Part shown: one piece after another, positions 35,998 through 47,426 of the stretch | Numbering within the stretch: the first letter of the stretch is position 1 | How the letters are laid out: every line of letters begins with the position of its first letter | Source of the DNA: a bacterium | Lineage (GTDB): Bacteria; Vulcanimicrobiota; Xenobia; Xenobiales; JADMJV01 | Assembly: GCA_018780265.1 (NCBI GenBank) | Contig: JADMJV010000032.1 | Span: 1 to 64,000 of the forward strand | Reading direction: 5' to 3' | DNA: 64,000 bases | Program-made: the position numbers and the translations under genes | The notes under the pieces: generated by a model | Seen by the model: the letters and a program-made list of their open reading frames with translations, nothing else | Told to the model about the DNA's origin: nothing | The model's database searches: none

Positions 35998-37053
35998 ATG
36001 ACTAAAGACTCACTTCAATACCTTCAACAACTGGTGGAAACCCACGGCAGTGCCGGCTACGAACAAAATGTCCAGACGATTTTTCGGGAGCGGGTGGCCA
36101 AGGTCTGTGACAGAGTGGATACCGACATTTTGGGTTCGGTTTTGGCAGTGGCCAACCAGACTGGCTCTCCGCGCATTCTTCTCGACGGTCATAGCGATGA
36201 AATCGGCTTTCTGATTCGCTATATCGACGACAGCGGCTACCTCTTCGTAGCCGCCTCCGGGGGCTGGGACGAAGAGGTGATCGTGAGCCAGCGAGTGTTG
36301 GTGCATACGGCCAACGGTCCCATCCCCGGTGTCTTCGGCAAAAAGGCCATTCACCTGATGGACCCGGAAGAGCGCAAAAAGAAATCAGAGCTGCATCAGT
36401 TGTGGGTGGACATCGGTGCCAGCACCGGAGCCGAGGCTAAGGAACTGGTTGAAATCGGCGACTCCATCACCATGGACGCCGGCTTTCGGCACATGCTGGG
36501 CGGGCGCGCCGTGGCCAAATCTTTCGACAATCGAGCCGGCATCTTCTGCGTCTCGGAGACCTTACGCGGGCTGAAAAAGAATATTCAGGCCAGCGTCTAT
36601 GGGGTAGCCGCCGTGCAAGAAGAGATCGGCTTGCGGGGCGCCAAGGCGGCGACCTATGCGGTAGATCCCTTGATCGGCATCGCCATCGACGTGACCCACG
36701 CCCTGGACATCCCCGACGCCAACAAGCGCAAGGCCGGCGACATCAAACTGGGAGCGGGTCCGGTGATCGTGCGCGGCCCAAACGTCAACCCCAAGGTCTT
36801 TCGACGTTTTGTGGAAGTCGCCAAAAAGAAAGAGATCCCCTACCAGGTGGCCGCCAGCGGAATAGGCACGGGGACCGACGCCAACGTCATTCAATTATCT
36901 CGCGCCGGCGTGGCCACAGGACTGCTGGGCATACCCTTGCGCTACATGCACAACCCGTGCGAAATGCTCTCGCTGGACGACCTGGACAATCTGGTCAAAT
37001 TGCTGATTGCCTTCATCGAATCGGTCACCGCCAAAGACGACTGGACGCCCTAA
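35998..37053 (+). CDS. M42 family metallo-aminopeptidase
   Basis: A 351-residue M42 (glutamyl aminopeptidase/cellulase M type) enzyme. Metal and catalytic residues are visible: His/Asp in GHSDEIGFL, Asp in SFDNRAG, the Glu pair in AAVQEEIGLRGA, Asp in AIDVTHA and the final His in YMHNPCEM. These proteins form tetrahedral dodecamers that degrade peptides in the cytoplasm. The ATG at 35998 gives the normal N-terminus (MTKDSLQYLQQL); the upstream frame is not protein-like. It overlaps the convergent secreted-protein gene by 4 bp. Confidence 0.94.
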   Translation: MTKDSLQYLQQLVETHGSAGYEQNVQTIFRERVAKVCDRVDTDILGSVLAVANQTGSPRILLDGHSDEIGFLIRYIDDSGYLFVAASGGWDEEVIVSQRVLVHTANGPIPGVFGKKAIHLMDPEERKKKSELHQLWVDIGASTGAEAKELVEIGDSITMDAGFRHMLGGRAVAKSFDNRAGIFCVSETLRGLKKNIQASVYGVAAVQEEIGLRGAKAATYAVDPLIGIAIDVTHALDIPDANKRKAGDIKLGAGPVIVRGPNVNPKVFRRFVEVAKKKEIPYQVAASGIGTGTDANVIQLSRAGVATGLLGIPLRYMHNPCEMLSLDDLDNLVKLLIAFIESVTAKDDWTP

Positions 37054-37427
37054 GGGGCCGTGGCCTCGGCTTCGGCGGGCAAAACGGCCGACCAGGTGCC
37101 TCTACGCACCTGGTCAGACCATGACCAGAGAACGGTTCCCTGGACCGAAGGACCCTGGCGCCGCCCTTCATAGCGAACTCGCAAGCCGGCCGTAGGGCCG
37201 CTGTCGTCGTAGCGCGTGATTACCACGGACTCCGGCTCAAAGCGCTCCAGCCTCAAAGTGGCCGCCGAGCCGTTTTTCCAGCGCGCCTGAAAAGTCTGGG
37301 TGGCTGGCTGATGCATCCAGGTACCCTGCATGGGCACTTCGAACCTCTCGGTCACCTTCCACTCGCCGGCGGGCTGGGCCCATCCGAAAGAAATCAACAA
37401 TACCAGCAAAACCGCAACAAAACGCAT
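37050..37427 (-). CDS. Small secreted protein, unknown
   Basis: A 125-residue protein with a clear signal peptide (MRFVAVLLVLLISFGWA, cleavage after AWA-Q-like FGWA). The mature part of about 108 residues is beta-rich with many Trp/Arg/Thr residues (QTFQARWKNGSAATLRLERFE). No family recognised. It converges on the M42 gene with a 4-bp overlap. Confidence 0.6.
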   Translation of the reverse strand: MRFVAVLLVLLISFGWAQPAGEWKVTERFEVPMQGTWMHQPATQTFQARWKNGSAATLRLERFEPESVVITRYDDSGPTAGLRVRYEGRRQGPSVQGTVLWSWSDQVRRGTWSAVLPAEAEATAP

Positions 37428-37503
37428 GGTTATCCGGTTTCAAGTCGACCGGCAAAAAACCCTGGGAAGGCCGCAACCCTGTAGCCCGGTTCAATCCTGT
37501 TTT

Positions 37504-38194
37504 CTCACCTGGGAGGACCCAATGAAAAAAGTTCTTGGGCCCATTTCCTTTGATACTTGTGACCGGTCTGGCCTCCTCGCGACTGCGACAACATGCTGGT
37601 GTAAGGGGCCGGCCGCCAGTTACGCATTTCCTCGGTGAAACGATTGTGAATGGCCCGCGCCAGGCGGCCAGGGCTGAACAGTTTCTCGCGGTGGATGGGC
37701 TAAGCCGCCGATTCTTCGCAAGCCCCGGCCTCAAAGCCAGTGGCCACGATGGCATCCACCCCGGCGGCCTCAAGCGCCTGGGCTTCTTCCGCGCTGGTGG
37801 CTGTGCCCAGAGTCACGATACCGCGTCGCCGACAGCGTTTCTCGCCAACCCTCACAGGAAAGGGCGGCACGTCAAATCCCAACTCCTGACAGTAGGGCTC
37901 CAGCCAGCGGAGATTGCCCGCGTACTCCTGGCGGGTCCGCCTCTCTCCGCCCGGGTCACGGTCGTTGACCCAAAGGTTGAGAGCAAACGCGCTCTGGGTC
38001 TGCAAGCGAATCTCGGCGACCTGCTCAAAGATGGCGTCGGGCCCGAGGTGATGCGCTCCAAACGAACCCAATCCACCGGCGTTGGCAACCGCGGCCGCCA
38101 ACGCCGAAGAAGAGAGACCGCCGCCAAAGGGACCTTGCGCAATCGGAAACGAAAGCCCGATCCGATCGGTCAGGCGCGTCTGCTTCCAGCTCAT
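37504..38194 (-). pseudogene. Nitronate monooxygenase (NPD) pseudogene with several internal deletions
   Basis: Reading the minus strand from ATG 38194, one frame gives recognisable nitronate monooxygenase segments: the N-terminal FMN-domain start (FPIAQGPFGGGLSS), then a jump from RVGEKR to CRRRGIVTLGTATSAEEA. Another jump follows at GFEAGA to ACEESAA, then a TAG at 37700 followed in the same frame by PIHREKLFS, a third jump to SPGRLARAIHNRFTEEM, and the C-terminal WAQELFSLGPPR ending at 37504. A normal enzyme has about 320-350 residues; here about 60 to 130 are missing. The gene starts at the stop of the glutathione transferase gene, so it was part of that operon. The deletions keep frame, which is unusual for decay. 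Confidence 0.82.
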
Positions 38195-38799
38195 CAGGCC
38201 GGACTCAGTTCTTTCTCGGCTTCTTGTGCAGCTTTGACGCCCGGTCGCTGGCCCATTCGCTCGAGGTAGGCCATCACGGCCGGATAGCCGCCCAGCTCGA
38301 TTTGCAGATAGCTGGTCCAGCTCAGGGTGGTAAACAAGTAAGCGTCGGCAAGGGAAAACTGTCCCAGCAGGTAGTCTTTGCCCTGCAGGTGTTGGTTAAG
38401 GAAGGCCAGGCGCGGCTTCAGCTTTTCAAAGCCTTTAGCCTTGACTTCGGGGTCCGAGGCGGCTGCGAAGAGCGGTCCAAAGCCTTTGTGTATCTCACTA
38501 GAAATGAACGTCAGCCATTCCAGTTGGCGGAAGAACTCGAGCGTTCCCGGCTTGGGACCGAAGTCGGGCTTGAGACTGCCCAGGTAGCTGACGATGGCCA
38601 CTCCTTCGGTCAACACCTCACCCGAGTCGAGCTGCAGTGCGGGCACGTAGCCCTTGGGGTTGATTTTGAGAAAATCCTGACCGGAAGCGGTTTTCTTGGT
38701 CGAAAGGTCAACCCGTTCCAATTCGGCCTTGATACCCAGTTCGTGGAGCAGAATGTGGGGCGACAACGAGCATGCGCCGGCGACATAGTATAATTTCAT
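38194..38799 (-). CDS. Glutathione S-transferase, beta-class-like
   Basis: A 201-residue GST. The thioredoxin-fold domain (1-80) starts MKLYYVAGACSLSPHI, with the Cys10-type residue of bacterial beta-class GSTs, and includes NPKGYVPALQLDSGEVLTEG. The helical C-domain follows with LLGQFSLADAYLFTTLSW. ATG 38799 is chosen because it gives the canonical N-terminus. It is divergent from the HxlR regulator, whose paired operators lie between them, and formerly led a two-gene operon with the decayed nitronate monooxygenase. Likely induced by electrophilic or quinone stress sensed by the regulator. Confidence 0.93.
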   Translation of the reverse strand: MKLYYVAGACSLSPHILLHELGIKAELERVDLSTKKTASGQDFLKINPKGYVPALQLDSGEVLTEGVAIVSYLGSLKPDFGPKPGTLEFFRQLEWLTFISSEIHKGFGPLFAAASDPEVKAKGFEKLKPRLAFLNQHLQGKDYLLGQFSLADAYLFTTLSWTSYLQIELGGYPAVMAYLERMGQRPGVKAAQEAEKELSPA

Positions 38800-38833
38800 G
38801 AGTGATTCTCCTTGGTTACTTTTTGCTACTGAT

Positions 38834-38892
38834 TTACTTTTACGCGCATTAGGGTATATTTTCAAGTAGGTACGTAAAAGTAACTAGTTACT
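38834..38892. promoter_or_regulatory. Probable HxlR operator region
   Basis: TTACTTTTACG (38834-38844) and its exact inverse CGTAAAAGTAA (38873-38883) are 28 bp apart. The second is fused to a perfect 14-bp palindrome AGTAACTAGTTACT (38879-38892), just before the regulator's AAGGAG ribosome site. TATATT within the region may be a -10. The symmetry suits binding by a dimeric winged-helix regulator controlling both divergent genes. Confidence 0.7.
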
Positions 38893-38903
38893 AAGGAGAA
38901 ACT

Positions 38904-39260
38904 ATGCGCAACTTTCAGGATTACAGCGAACTCGCATGCCCTTTCCACGGGCTCTTGTGCCTGCTCTCCGGGTCCTGGACCAGCTACATCTTGTGGTTGC
39001 TCCAAGAACATGGCGAGCTGCGTTTTGGCGAGCTCAAGAAACGCCTGCCCGGTATCTCTGCCAAGGTTCTCACCGAGCGTGTGCGCAAATTGGAAGAGGC
39101 CGGGCTAGTCCACCGCCATCACGAGCCCATCATTCCACCCCGCGTGACCTACAGCCTGACTCATCGCGGTAGGGCCTTGCAAGCTCCCTTACTTCAATTG
39201 AAAACCCTGGCGGCCGAATGGAATTTGGCCTCGGCTTGCCCCCAATCGGGCCTTGCCTGA
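38904..39260 (+). CDS. HxlR-family transcriptional regulator
   Basis: A 118-residue winged-helix protein. HxlR hallmarks are CPFHGLLCLLSGSWTSYILWLL near the N-terminus (with a Cys at residue 12, a candidate redox or electrophile sensor as in HypR/QorR). LRFGELKKRLPGISAKVLTERVRKLEEAGLV forms the recognition helix and wing. It is divergent from the GST gene and probably represses both through the palindromes in the 104-bp gap. AAGGAG lies 5 bp before its ATG. Confidence 0.92.
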   Translation: MRNFQDYSELACPFHGLLCLLSGSWTSYILWLLQEHGELRFGELKKRLPGISAKVLTERVRKLEEAGLVHRHHEPIIPPRVTYSLTHRGRALQAPLLQLKTLAAEWNLASACPQSGLA

Positions 39261-39479
39261 GAGCCATCGTCAACGAACTGGGTAGCAGCTCACTTCCTTT
39301 CACCGCAGAGTGCACGCGACATTTTTTGTCAACGTCGCAATGTCCAACATTTACCTTAGGGAGACCACTGGCCCCTTCGCCTTCAATCGTGGCGGGCGCG
39401 CTAGACACGGATGCAGGTGTAGACGGCCAGGTGTGGATGACTTCAACACGGACATTGGGGCGGCGAATCTGAAGCCCTC

Positions 39480-39860
39480 ATGACCGTCACCCAAAAGCGC
39501 CACACCTTTCGCGAGTTGCATCAAGCCGGCTGTTTTGTGGAGCAGACTGTCTCTACGCCCCCGGCCTCAAGACCACCGAAGAGGTGATGGCCGTGGTGCA
39601 GGCCTGCGCCCCCAAAACCGATCAATGTGCTGGTCAGCTCTCCCACATTTACGGTATCTCAACTCAGCGAGCTGGGCGTGCGCCGCATCAGTCTGGGTGG
39701 GGCCCTGGCTCGGACCGCCTGGGGGCGCATAATGCGTGCTGCCAACGAGATTCTTCAAGCAGGTACCTTTGAGCAGTTGACCCAGGCGGCCAGTTGGTCC
39801 GAAGTCAACGGATTTCTGGAACAGGACTGGCAGCGCCGTCAGGCTGCGTTGGCAGAGTGA
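39480..39860 (+). pseudogene. Isocitrate lyase/PEP mutase family pseudogene
   Basis: ATG 39480 opens MTVTQKRHTFRELHQAGCFV, the normal N-terminus of this family. The sequence then jumps, with loss of about 150 residues, to ADCLYAPGLKTTEEVMAVV in another frame. One extra A in a run of four A (39615-39618 region) causes a second frame change. After that the C-terminal part (INVLVSSPTFTVSQLSELGVRRISLGGALAR...) runs intact to the stop at 39860. The 219 bp between the HxlR gene and this remnant show no intact gene. Confidence 0.82.
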
Positions 39861-40243
39861 ATTAACCGGCCGCGGATCCTGACCAGGACATTTTGTTGAA
39901 GAGCGGCCCGCCTGGGCCCAGGCAGCTATCCAGAGGATCTTTCCCGCGATCGGTTCGCGGTCTTCGCCGACACCGGAGCGTTCCGTCTCAACGATTCCGT
40001 CTTAATCGGGCCTTGCAGCAATTGCATCCTTACCCAATCAGGTCGGCAAACTCAGGGCCCGTCCCGGAATAAGTTGGTCACTCCGGTCGTCGAGGCGCCC
40101 CTCCAGCAAGGAGCGGCGAGGGCGAATATCGGGTCATATTTAACCGAGACGTGACGCTGCTGGCGGGGATGGATCGACGGCCCGAGTGTCTATGTATGTT
40201 ATTTTGGGACGGGCCCTTAGCAGAGCCGAGCCCCAGCCGACGG
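39861..40243. other. 383-bp stretch without an intact gene
   Basis: It lies between the PEP-mutase remnant and the tpsB stop. Short protein-like peptides appear in different plus-strand frames (for example SYPEDLSRDRFAVFADTG and GEYRVIFNRDVTLL) but none is long or continuous. I read it as a continuation of the decayed zone. Confidence 0.5.
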
Positions 40244-41817
40244 CTAAAACTGAGTCTGCAGCCCCGTGTATACGGCCGGAGCTCGGCCGCCTCCCTGAGG
40301 CTTATCTCGCAGTGGGAAGCCCAGATCGAAGCGCAGGTTGGTCTTGTCAAACATGCCCCAGCGAAAGCCCAGGCCGGCGCCAGTCAGCGTGTTGCCGCTG
40401 GTAAGGTCGCCGGGTTGCGGCTGAACCAGCGAAACTCCACCGTGATCGACGAAGAAAACAAACTGAAACTTGTCGGGATTCTCCTGGTCGGGGGACCAAC
40501 GCAACTCGGCGCCCATCAGATAGGCTCGGTCGCCCAGCAACTCGGCCTGCTGGTAGCCTCGCACCGTATCAGGACCGCCCAGAGCAAACTGCTCGGCCAC
40601 AAAGAGGGGTGTTGTAGACCATTGGGCCGAGCCCCGCAAGACCCCATAGAGACCGTCGCCGAGCCGATGAACTCTGGCGGCGTCCAGATTAAAGCGAGTA
40701 AATCCAGCATTGGCACCCACCCTACTCACCAACGGATCGGAGGCACCCGTGCCCCCCAGACCCTGGGCCACCGAGGCCTGCACAATGGTGCGTCCGCCCG
40801 GTCCCCGCCAATCGGCCCCGTATGCCAGCCTGGCCATGGTGTATTTGTCGTGGGAAAAGGGCACGCGGCCACCAAAGAAATTGTTGGCGATGTCCTTGTG
40901 CGACACGGCCAGGCCCAGGTTGGACGAGAAATCCAACGACCGATCCAGGGGATGGGAGACATTGAAGGTATAGATGTTGGCATTGCCGCGCACATCCAAA
41001 ATGAGCCCCAGGCCTTCCGATACGGCGAAGGCCCCGTTAGCATAGCTGAAACCCGCCGTGGTGCCATCGAGATTCACGGGAAGTGAGTAACCCACCTGAA
41101 CAAAGTTATTATTGCGGGAGGGAAATCCGATCACTCCGCGGACCGACAGGGCGTCCGCCTGGGTCAGCAGGTTACCGGCATCTACGTTCAGCCCCACGCG
41201 GTGTAATCCCGTGGCGCTGGTCCCGTAATTGTTGTAATCCAGACCGATATGAAAGGGATTCTCGTCCTTGACCTGGAGCACAAAATCGGCCGTTCCAGGG
41301 GTGTCGGGCGACGAGGAGAGCACGGCCTTCACATCCAGATCGGGCAATTCGTTGAGCAGCGTCAGCGAGCGCGTGAAGGCTTCCGAGCGAAACGTGTCAT
41401 TCTCGATAGCCGCTTCAAAGCGGCTGCGAATGAACTCGGGGTCGTAATTGTCGGCACCTTCCACGGTGATTTTGCCCACTTTGCCTTCGAGCACGAGAAT
41501 CTTTACTTCGCTACCGTCAAACGCTTGCTTGGGGATAATGGCACGCACCAAATAGTAGCCCTGGCGTTGATACAGGGAAGTGAGGTCACGGGCGGCTTCC
41601 TTCATCTCGTCCAGGGTGAGATCGCGACCTTCGTATACTCGCAGCAATTTTTGCAGCTCGCTATCGGCCAGCAGGGTGTTGCCCTCTACGACAAACTTTG
41701 TCACCTTACGGGTGCGGGCTCGAACCTCTGTCTCGCCCGCAGGCGGCGAGGATTGGGCCAGGGCGGGGAGACTCAGGCTGGCCAGCAGGGCCAGACTTGT
41801 CAGGGACCTACCAACGA

Positions 41818-41821
<4 letters not shown>
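40244..41821 (-). CDS. TpsB outer-membrane transporter (ShlB/FhaC/HecB family)
   Basis: A 525-residue two-partner secretion transporter. The signal peptide (GRSLTSLALLASLSLPALA) is followed by a POTRA domain (about 38-150: TKFVVEGNTLLADSELQKLL ... GKVGKITVEG), a second short POTRA region and a 16-strand barrel. The barrel carries the conserved GGPDTVRGYQQAELLGD motif in loop L6. The GTG at 41821 overlaps the tpsA stop (GTGA) and has GGAGGA upstream. It exports the TpsA protein encoded just before it. The barrel ends in an aromatic residue (TQF), as outer-membrane proteins require. Confidence 0.94.
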
Positions 41822-44985
<3,164 letters not shown>

Positions 44986-45075
44986 GCTGTACCAGTCCCC
45001 CTTCCTGCTCTGTTCGGCCGGGCATTCTAGGCTCGGGGCCGAAAATCCCCCAGTCGCCTGCCTTTTCGTCCAAGC

Positions 45076-45103
45076 AAAAAGGCCTGGCCGAGGCCGGCCA
45101 GGC
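45076..45103 (-). terminator. Terminator after the Asn-rich secreted protein gene
   Basis: On the minus strand GCCTGGCC/GGCCAGGC forms a GC-rich hairpin followed by CTTTTT, about 30 bp after the stop and before the tpsA start. Confidence 0.85.
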
Positions 45104-45135
45104 TACTGGGAGGGGACTGGGGAACCGGGACTAGA

Positions 45136-45546
45136 CTAGTTTCGACAGTTTCGATTTTGGCGTTGGTAGCGCCCTTGATTTTGGTAACGGTTACCGTTCC
45201 AACGATTGTTCCAATTATTTCGATTTCCGTTGTCGCAATTGCCGTTGCCCCAACTGCGGTTGCCCCAACTGTTGTTGTTGCTCCAGGCTGCATTGTTATG
45301 GTTGTAGCTGGAGTTATCGCTGTACCAGCCACTGTTTGCCGAGTTGGTAGTCAGGCCAAACCCCGACTGAGTACTGTAGTTGTACTGGGGATGATTGCAA
45401 TACTGTGCGTGCTGATTGCAGTAGTAGTGGCCGTAGGGCACCTGAACCTGGTAGCCCTGAGTGTAGCCCTGCTGATTGCAGGGTTGGGCCCAAACCGCTC
45501 CGGTCAAGGCCAGGGCTCCGACGAGCAGACTGAAAATTCGCTTCAT
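45136..45546 (-). CDS. Asn/Tyr-rich secreted low-complexity protein
   Basis: A 136-residue exported protein. Signal peptide MKRIFSLLVGALALTGAVWA, then about 116 residues with roughly a quarter Asn plus many Tyr, Trp, Gly, Gln and Arg, and several Cys (PCNQQ, YYCNQH, QYCNH, GNCDN, NRNC). Short W-x-N-x-x-W-G-N-R-type repeats occur. No enzyme motif. Such composition suggests a disordered or amyloid-like surface or matrix protein. It precedes tpsA on the same strand but has its own terminator. Confidence 0.8.
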   Translation of the reverse strand: MKRIFSLLVGALALTGAVWAQPCNQQGYTQGYQVQVPYGHYYCNQHAQYCNHPQYNYSTQSGFGLTTNSANSGWYSDNSSYNHNNAAWSNNNSWGNRSWGNGNCDNGNRNNWNNRWNGNRYQNQGRYQRQNRNCRN

Positions 45547-45754
45547 GGTTTTCCTCCAATTGTGTGACGCCAGTTCAGGTAACCTCTACTTCAAGTGGTC
45601 CCTGCCTCGGGCTCTATGGTCATTAAATCGGAAAAGAAGGGATCGGTTCATGACAACCTCTGACACGGCCGAGCAGGGCGTGTCCTACCCAGAACCGGGT
45701 ATTCGTCCTCTCCTGAGCCGGGACATCGAAGAGCTGGAATCGGGGGGGGTCCCC

Positions 45755-46465
45755 TCATTTGCGGGCTTCCACTTCGGCGGCCAGCACCAGGGCATTCCGC
45801 GTACGCGCATTGCGGCCCGTCCAGAGGAAGTGGGCATAGGAAAAATCGTGAAACTCTTCCAAGAAGGCACCGCCTTCTTTAGCCCCGGCGATTCACCCAA
45901 ACCAGTTGCCGGGTGTAACAGGAACCTGGGCCTCTGGTTTCAAGATCAATTCGGCTACGAAGGCCTGACCCCCCGGGCGCAGCACCCGATGCACCTCCCG
46001 AAAGATAGCCGTCCGGTCGGGATTGAGGTTGAAGATACCGTTGACCAGTACAACATCGAAAGATTCGTCGCCGAAGGGCAGGCCCTCGGCGTCGCCAGCC
46101 ACAAACCTTACATTGTCTGGCACCCCCGCTCGACGGGCCCGGTCGAGCATGGCCGAGCTAAAATCGACCCCAACCACGGTGCCTTGGAGTCCCACCCTGA
46201 GGGCGGCAATGCGGCTGTCGAGGCCGGCTCCGCAACCCAGGTCGAGTATTTTTTGACCTGGCTGTAGCAGGGCGGAGAGGCTGATGGGGGTAACTCCGGC
46301 AAAAGTCTCTACAACCTCCGGGGGCAATTCGTCCAACAGCGAGATCGGGTAGCCCAGGCTTTCCGCCAGGGACCGTCCGGCCGGAAATGGGCTGTTGTCC
46401 CGTGGGTCCAGGGCCAATCGGGAATACACCTGAGCAACCTGGGCGCGCAATTCAGAGGTTTGCAT
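45755..46465 (-). CDS. ArsM-like SAM methyltransferase with in-frame UGA: candidate selenoprotein
   Basis: A 236-residue protein if the UGA at 45893-45895 is read as selenocysteine; 190 residues if it is a stop. The methyltransferase core has KILDLGCGAGLDS, VVGVDFSSAMLDRA, FVAGDAEGLPF and EVHRVLRPGG, as in arsenite-methyltransferase-like enzymes. The UGA lies in WFG-U-IAGA, exactly where ArsM-like enzymes have a catalytic Cys (CIAGA/CVGGA). The same frame then continues for 45 natural residues, including TGRNARTRNALVLAAEVEARK. An 8-bp hairpin with loop GGU follows the UGA at SECIS distance. A family of methyltransferase-domain selenoproteins (named MduS in some annotations) looks similar, from memory. 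Divergent from a LysR gene. The start is ATG 46465. Confidence 0.85.
45861..45879 (-). promoter_or_regulatory. Bacterial SECIS-like hairpin
   Basis: On the minus strand AAGAAGGC-GGT-GCCTTCTT: a perfect 8-bp stem with a GGU apical loop. The loop begins 22 nt after the UGA codon, inside the 16-37 nt range described for bacterial SECIS elements, and a G within the first two loop positions is the key SelB contact. It lies within the coding sequence, as bacterial SECIS elements do. Confidence 0.82.
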
Positions 46466-46469
46466 CGAG

Positions 46470-46495
46470 AATATTGTAGGCAGCCGGGCAATATT
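46470..46495. promoter_or_regulatory. Candidate LysR-type operator
   Basis: AATATTG (46470-46476) and CAATATT (46489-46495) form a 7-bp inverted repeat with a 12-bp spacer in the gap between the methyltransferase and the divergent LysR gene. This fits the T-N11-A pattern of LysR boxes. Confidence 0.5.
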
Positions 46496-46538
46496 AGGCC
46501 AATACAAATTTTGTAGAGTGTGATATAAGAAATTTCCG

Positions 46539-47426
46539 ATGAGAGATGTAAGCCTGTACAGTCTCGAGGTGTTTCTTACCGTGGTGGCTGAGAAGAGCGT
46601 GAGCCGCGCCGCCGAGCGAATGTGTATCAGTCAGCCTGCCGTATCCAGTCACCTTCGCGGGCTGGAAGAGAGTCTGGGGGGAAAGCTCTGCCAAAGGACA
46701 TCACAAGGAATGCTGCCAACCCCACTGGGGGACTGGGTGAGCGGGCGAGCCGAGCGAATTCTTGCCCTGGTGGCGGAGTTGCGAGAACGCGACAGCAATG
46801 TCGGACAGGAATTGACCGGAAGCGTTCACCTGATGGCTTCGTCCACTCCAGGGACCTATCGAGTGCCATACCTCATTGCGCGCTTTCAGCAACAATACCC
46901 CCGCGTTGAGGTCGATCTATCGGTTCGCAACAGTCGAAGAACACTGGAAGCAGTGCGGACCGGGCGCGCTTCCCTGGGAATCGTGGGCGAGTATCCCAGG
47001 CCAGGTGTCTCCTGGGACGCCTGGCAATCAGATTGGCTGCGACTGGTCGCGGCCAGCAGTCATCCTTTGCTGGCTGCTCCGCAGATTGGCCCGGAGCAGG
47101 TTCGCGACCAGGTGCTGCTCTTGAGAGAAGTAGGCTCCAGCTCCCGCATTCAGGCCGAATCCCTACTGGGCCAACTGTTGGACAGCTTTCGCAAGGTTCG
47201 CGAGCCCGGTTCCAGTGAAGCCCTCAAGGAGGCCGTCATCGCCAACCTGGGGCTGGCCGTGTTGTCCTCCTGGGTCACGGCGCGAGAGGAGGCGGCGGGG
47301 TTGTTGCAGCCCTTCCGGGATCCATTGCTGGCCCGGCGGCGGCAGTTTTACCTGGTGCGACGCCGCGAGTTAGGCGGGGCCGGCCTGGCCCTGTATCACT
47401 ACTTTCGCTCCGTGGGAGTTCAGTGA
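46539..47426 (+). CDS. LysR-family transcriptional regulator
   Basis: A 295-residue LTTR. The N-terminal winged helix (LEVFLTVVAEKSVSRAAERMCISQPAVSSHLRGLEE) is followed by a periplasmic-binding-type effector domain (about 90-295, starting GSVHLMASSTPGTYRVP). The effector domain resembles the CysB/CysL-like branch, which senses small sulfur or nitrogen compounds, but I cannot name a ligand. It is divergent from the candidate selenoprotein and probably controls it. The next gene converges on its 3' end. Confidence 0.92.
   Translation: MRDVSLYSLEVFLTVVAEKSVSRAAERMCISQPAVSSHLRGLEESLGGKLCQRTSQGMLPTPLGDWVSGRAERILALVAELRERDSNVGQELTGSVHLMASSTPGTYRVPYLIARFQQQYPRVEVDLSVRNSRRTLEAVRTGRASLGIVGEYPRPGVSWDAWQSDWLRLVAASSHPLLAAPQIGPEQVRDQVLLLREVGSSSRIQAESLLGQLLDSFRKVREPGSSEALKEAVIANLGLAVLSSWVTAREEAAGLLQPFRDPLLARRRQFYLVRRRELGGAGLALYHYFRSVGVQ

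Noticed and set aside
37700..37702. In-frame TAG in the nitronate monooxygenase remnant as possible recoding (pyrrolysine)
   Set aside because: The gene has several large deletions around it, so simple decay is the better explanation.
45476..46267. 263-codon plus-strand frame opposite the selenoprotein candidate
   Set aside because: Antisense to two real genes; the sequence has no coherent domain.
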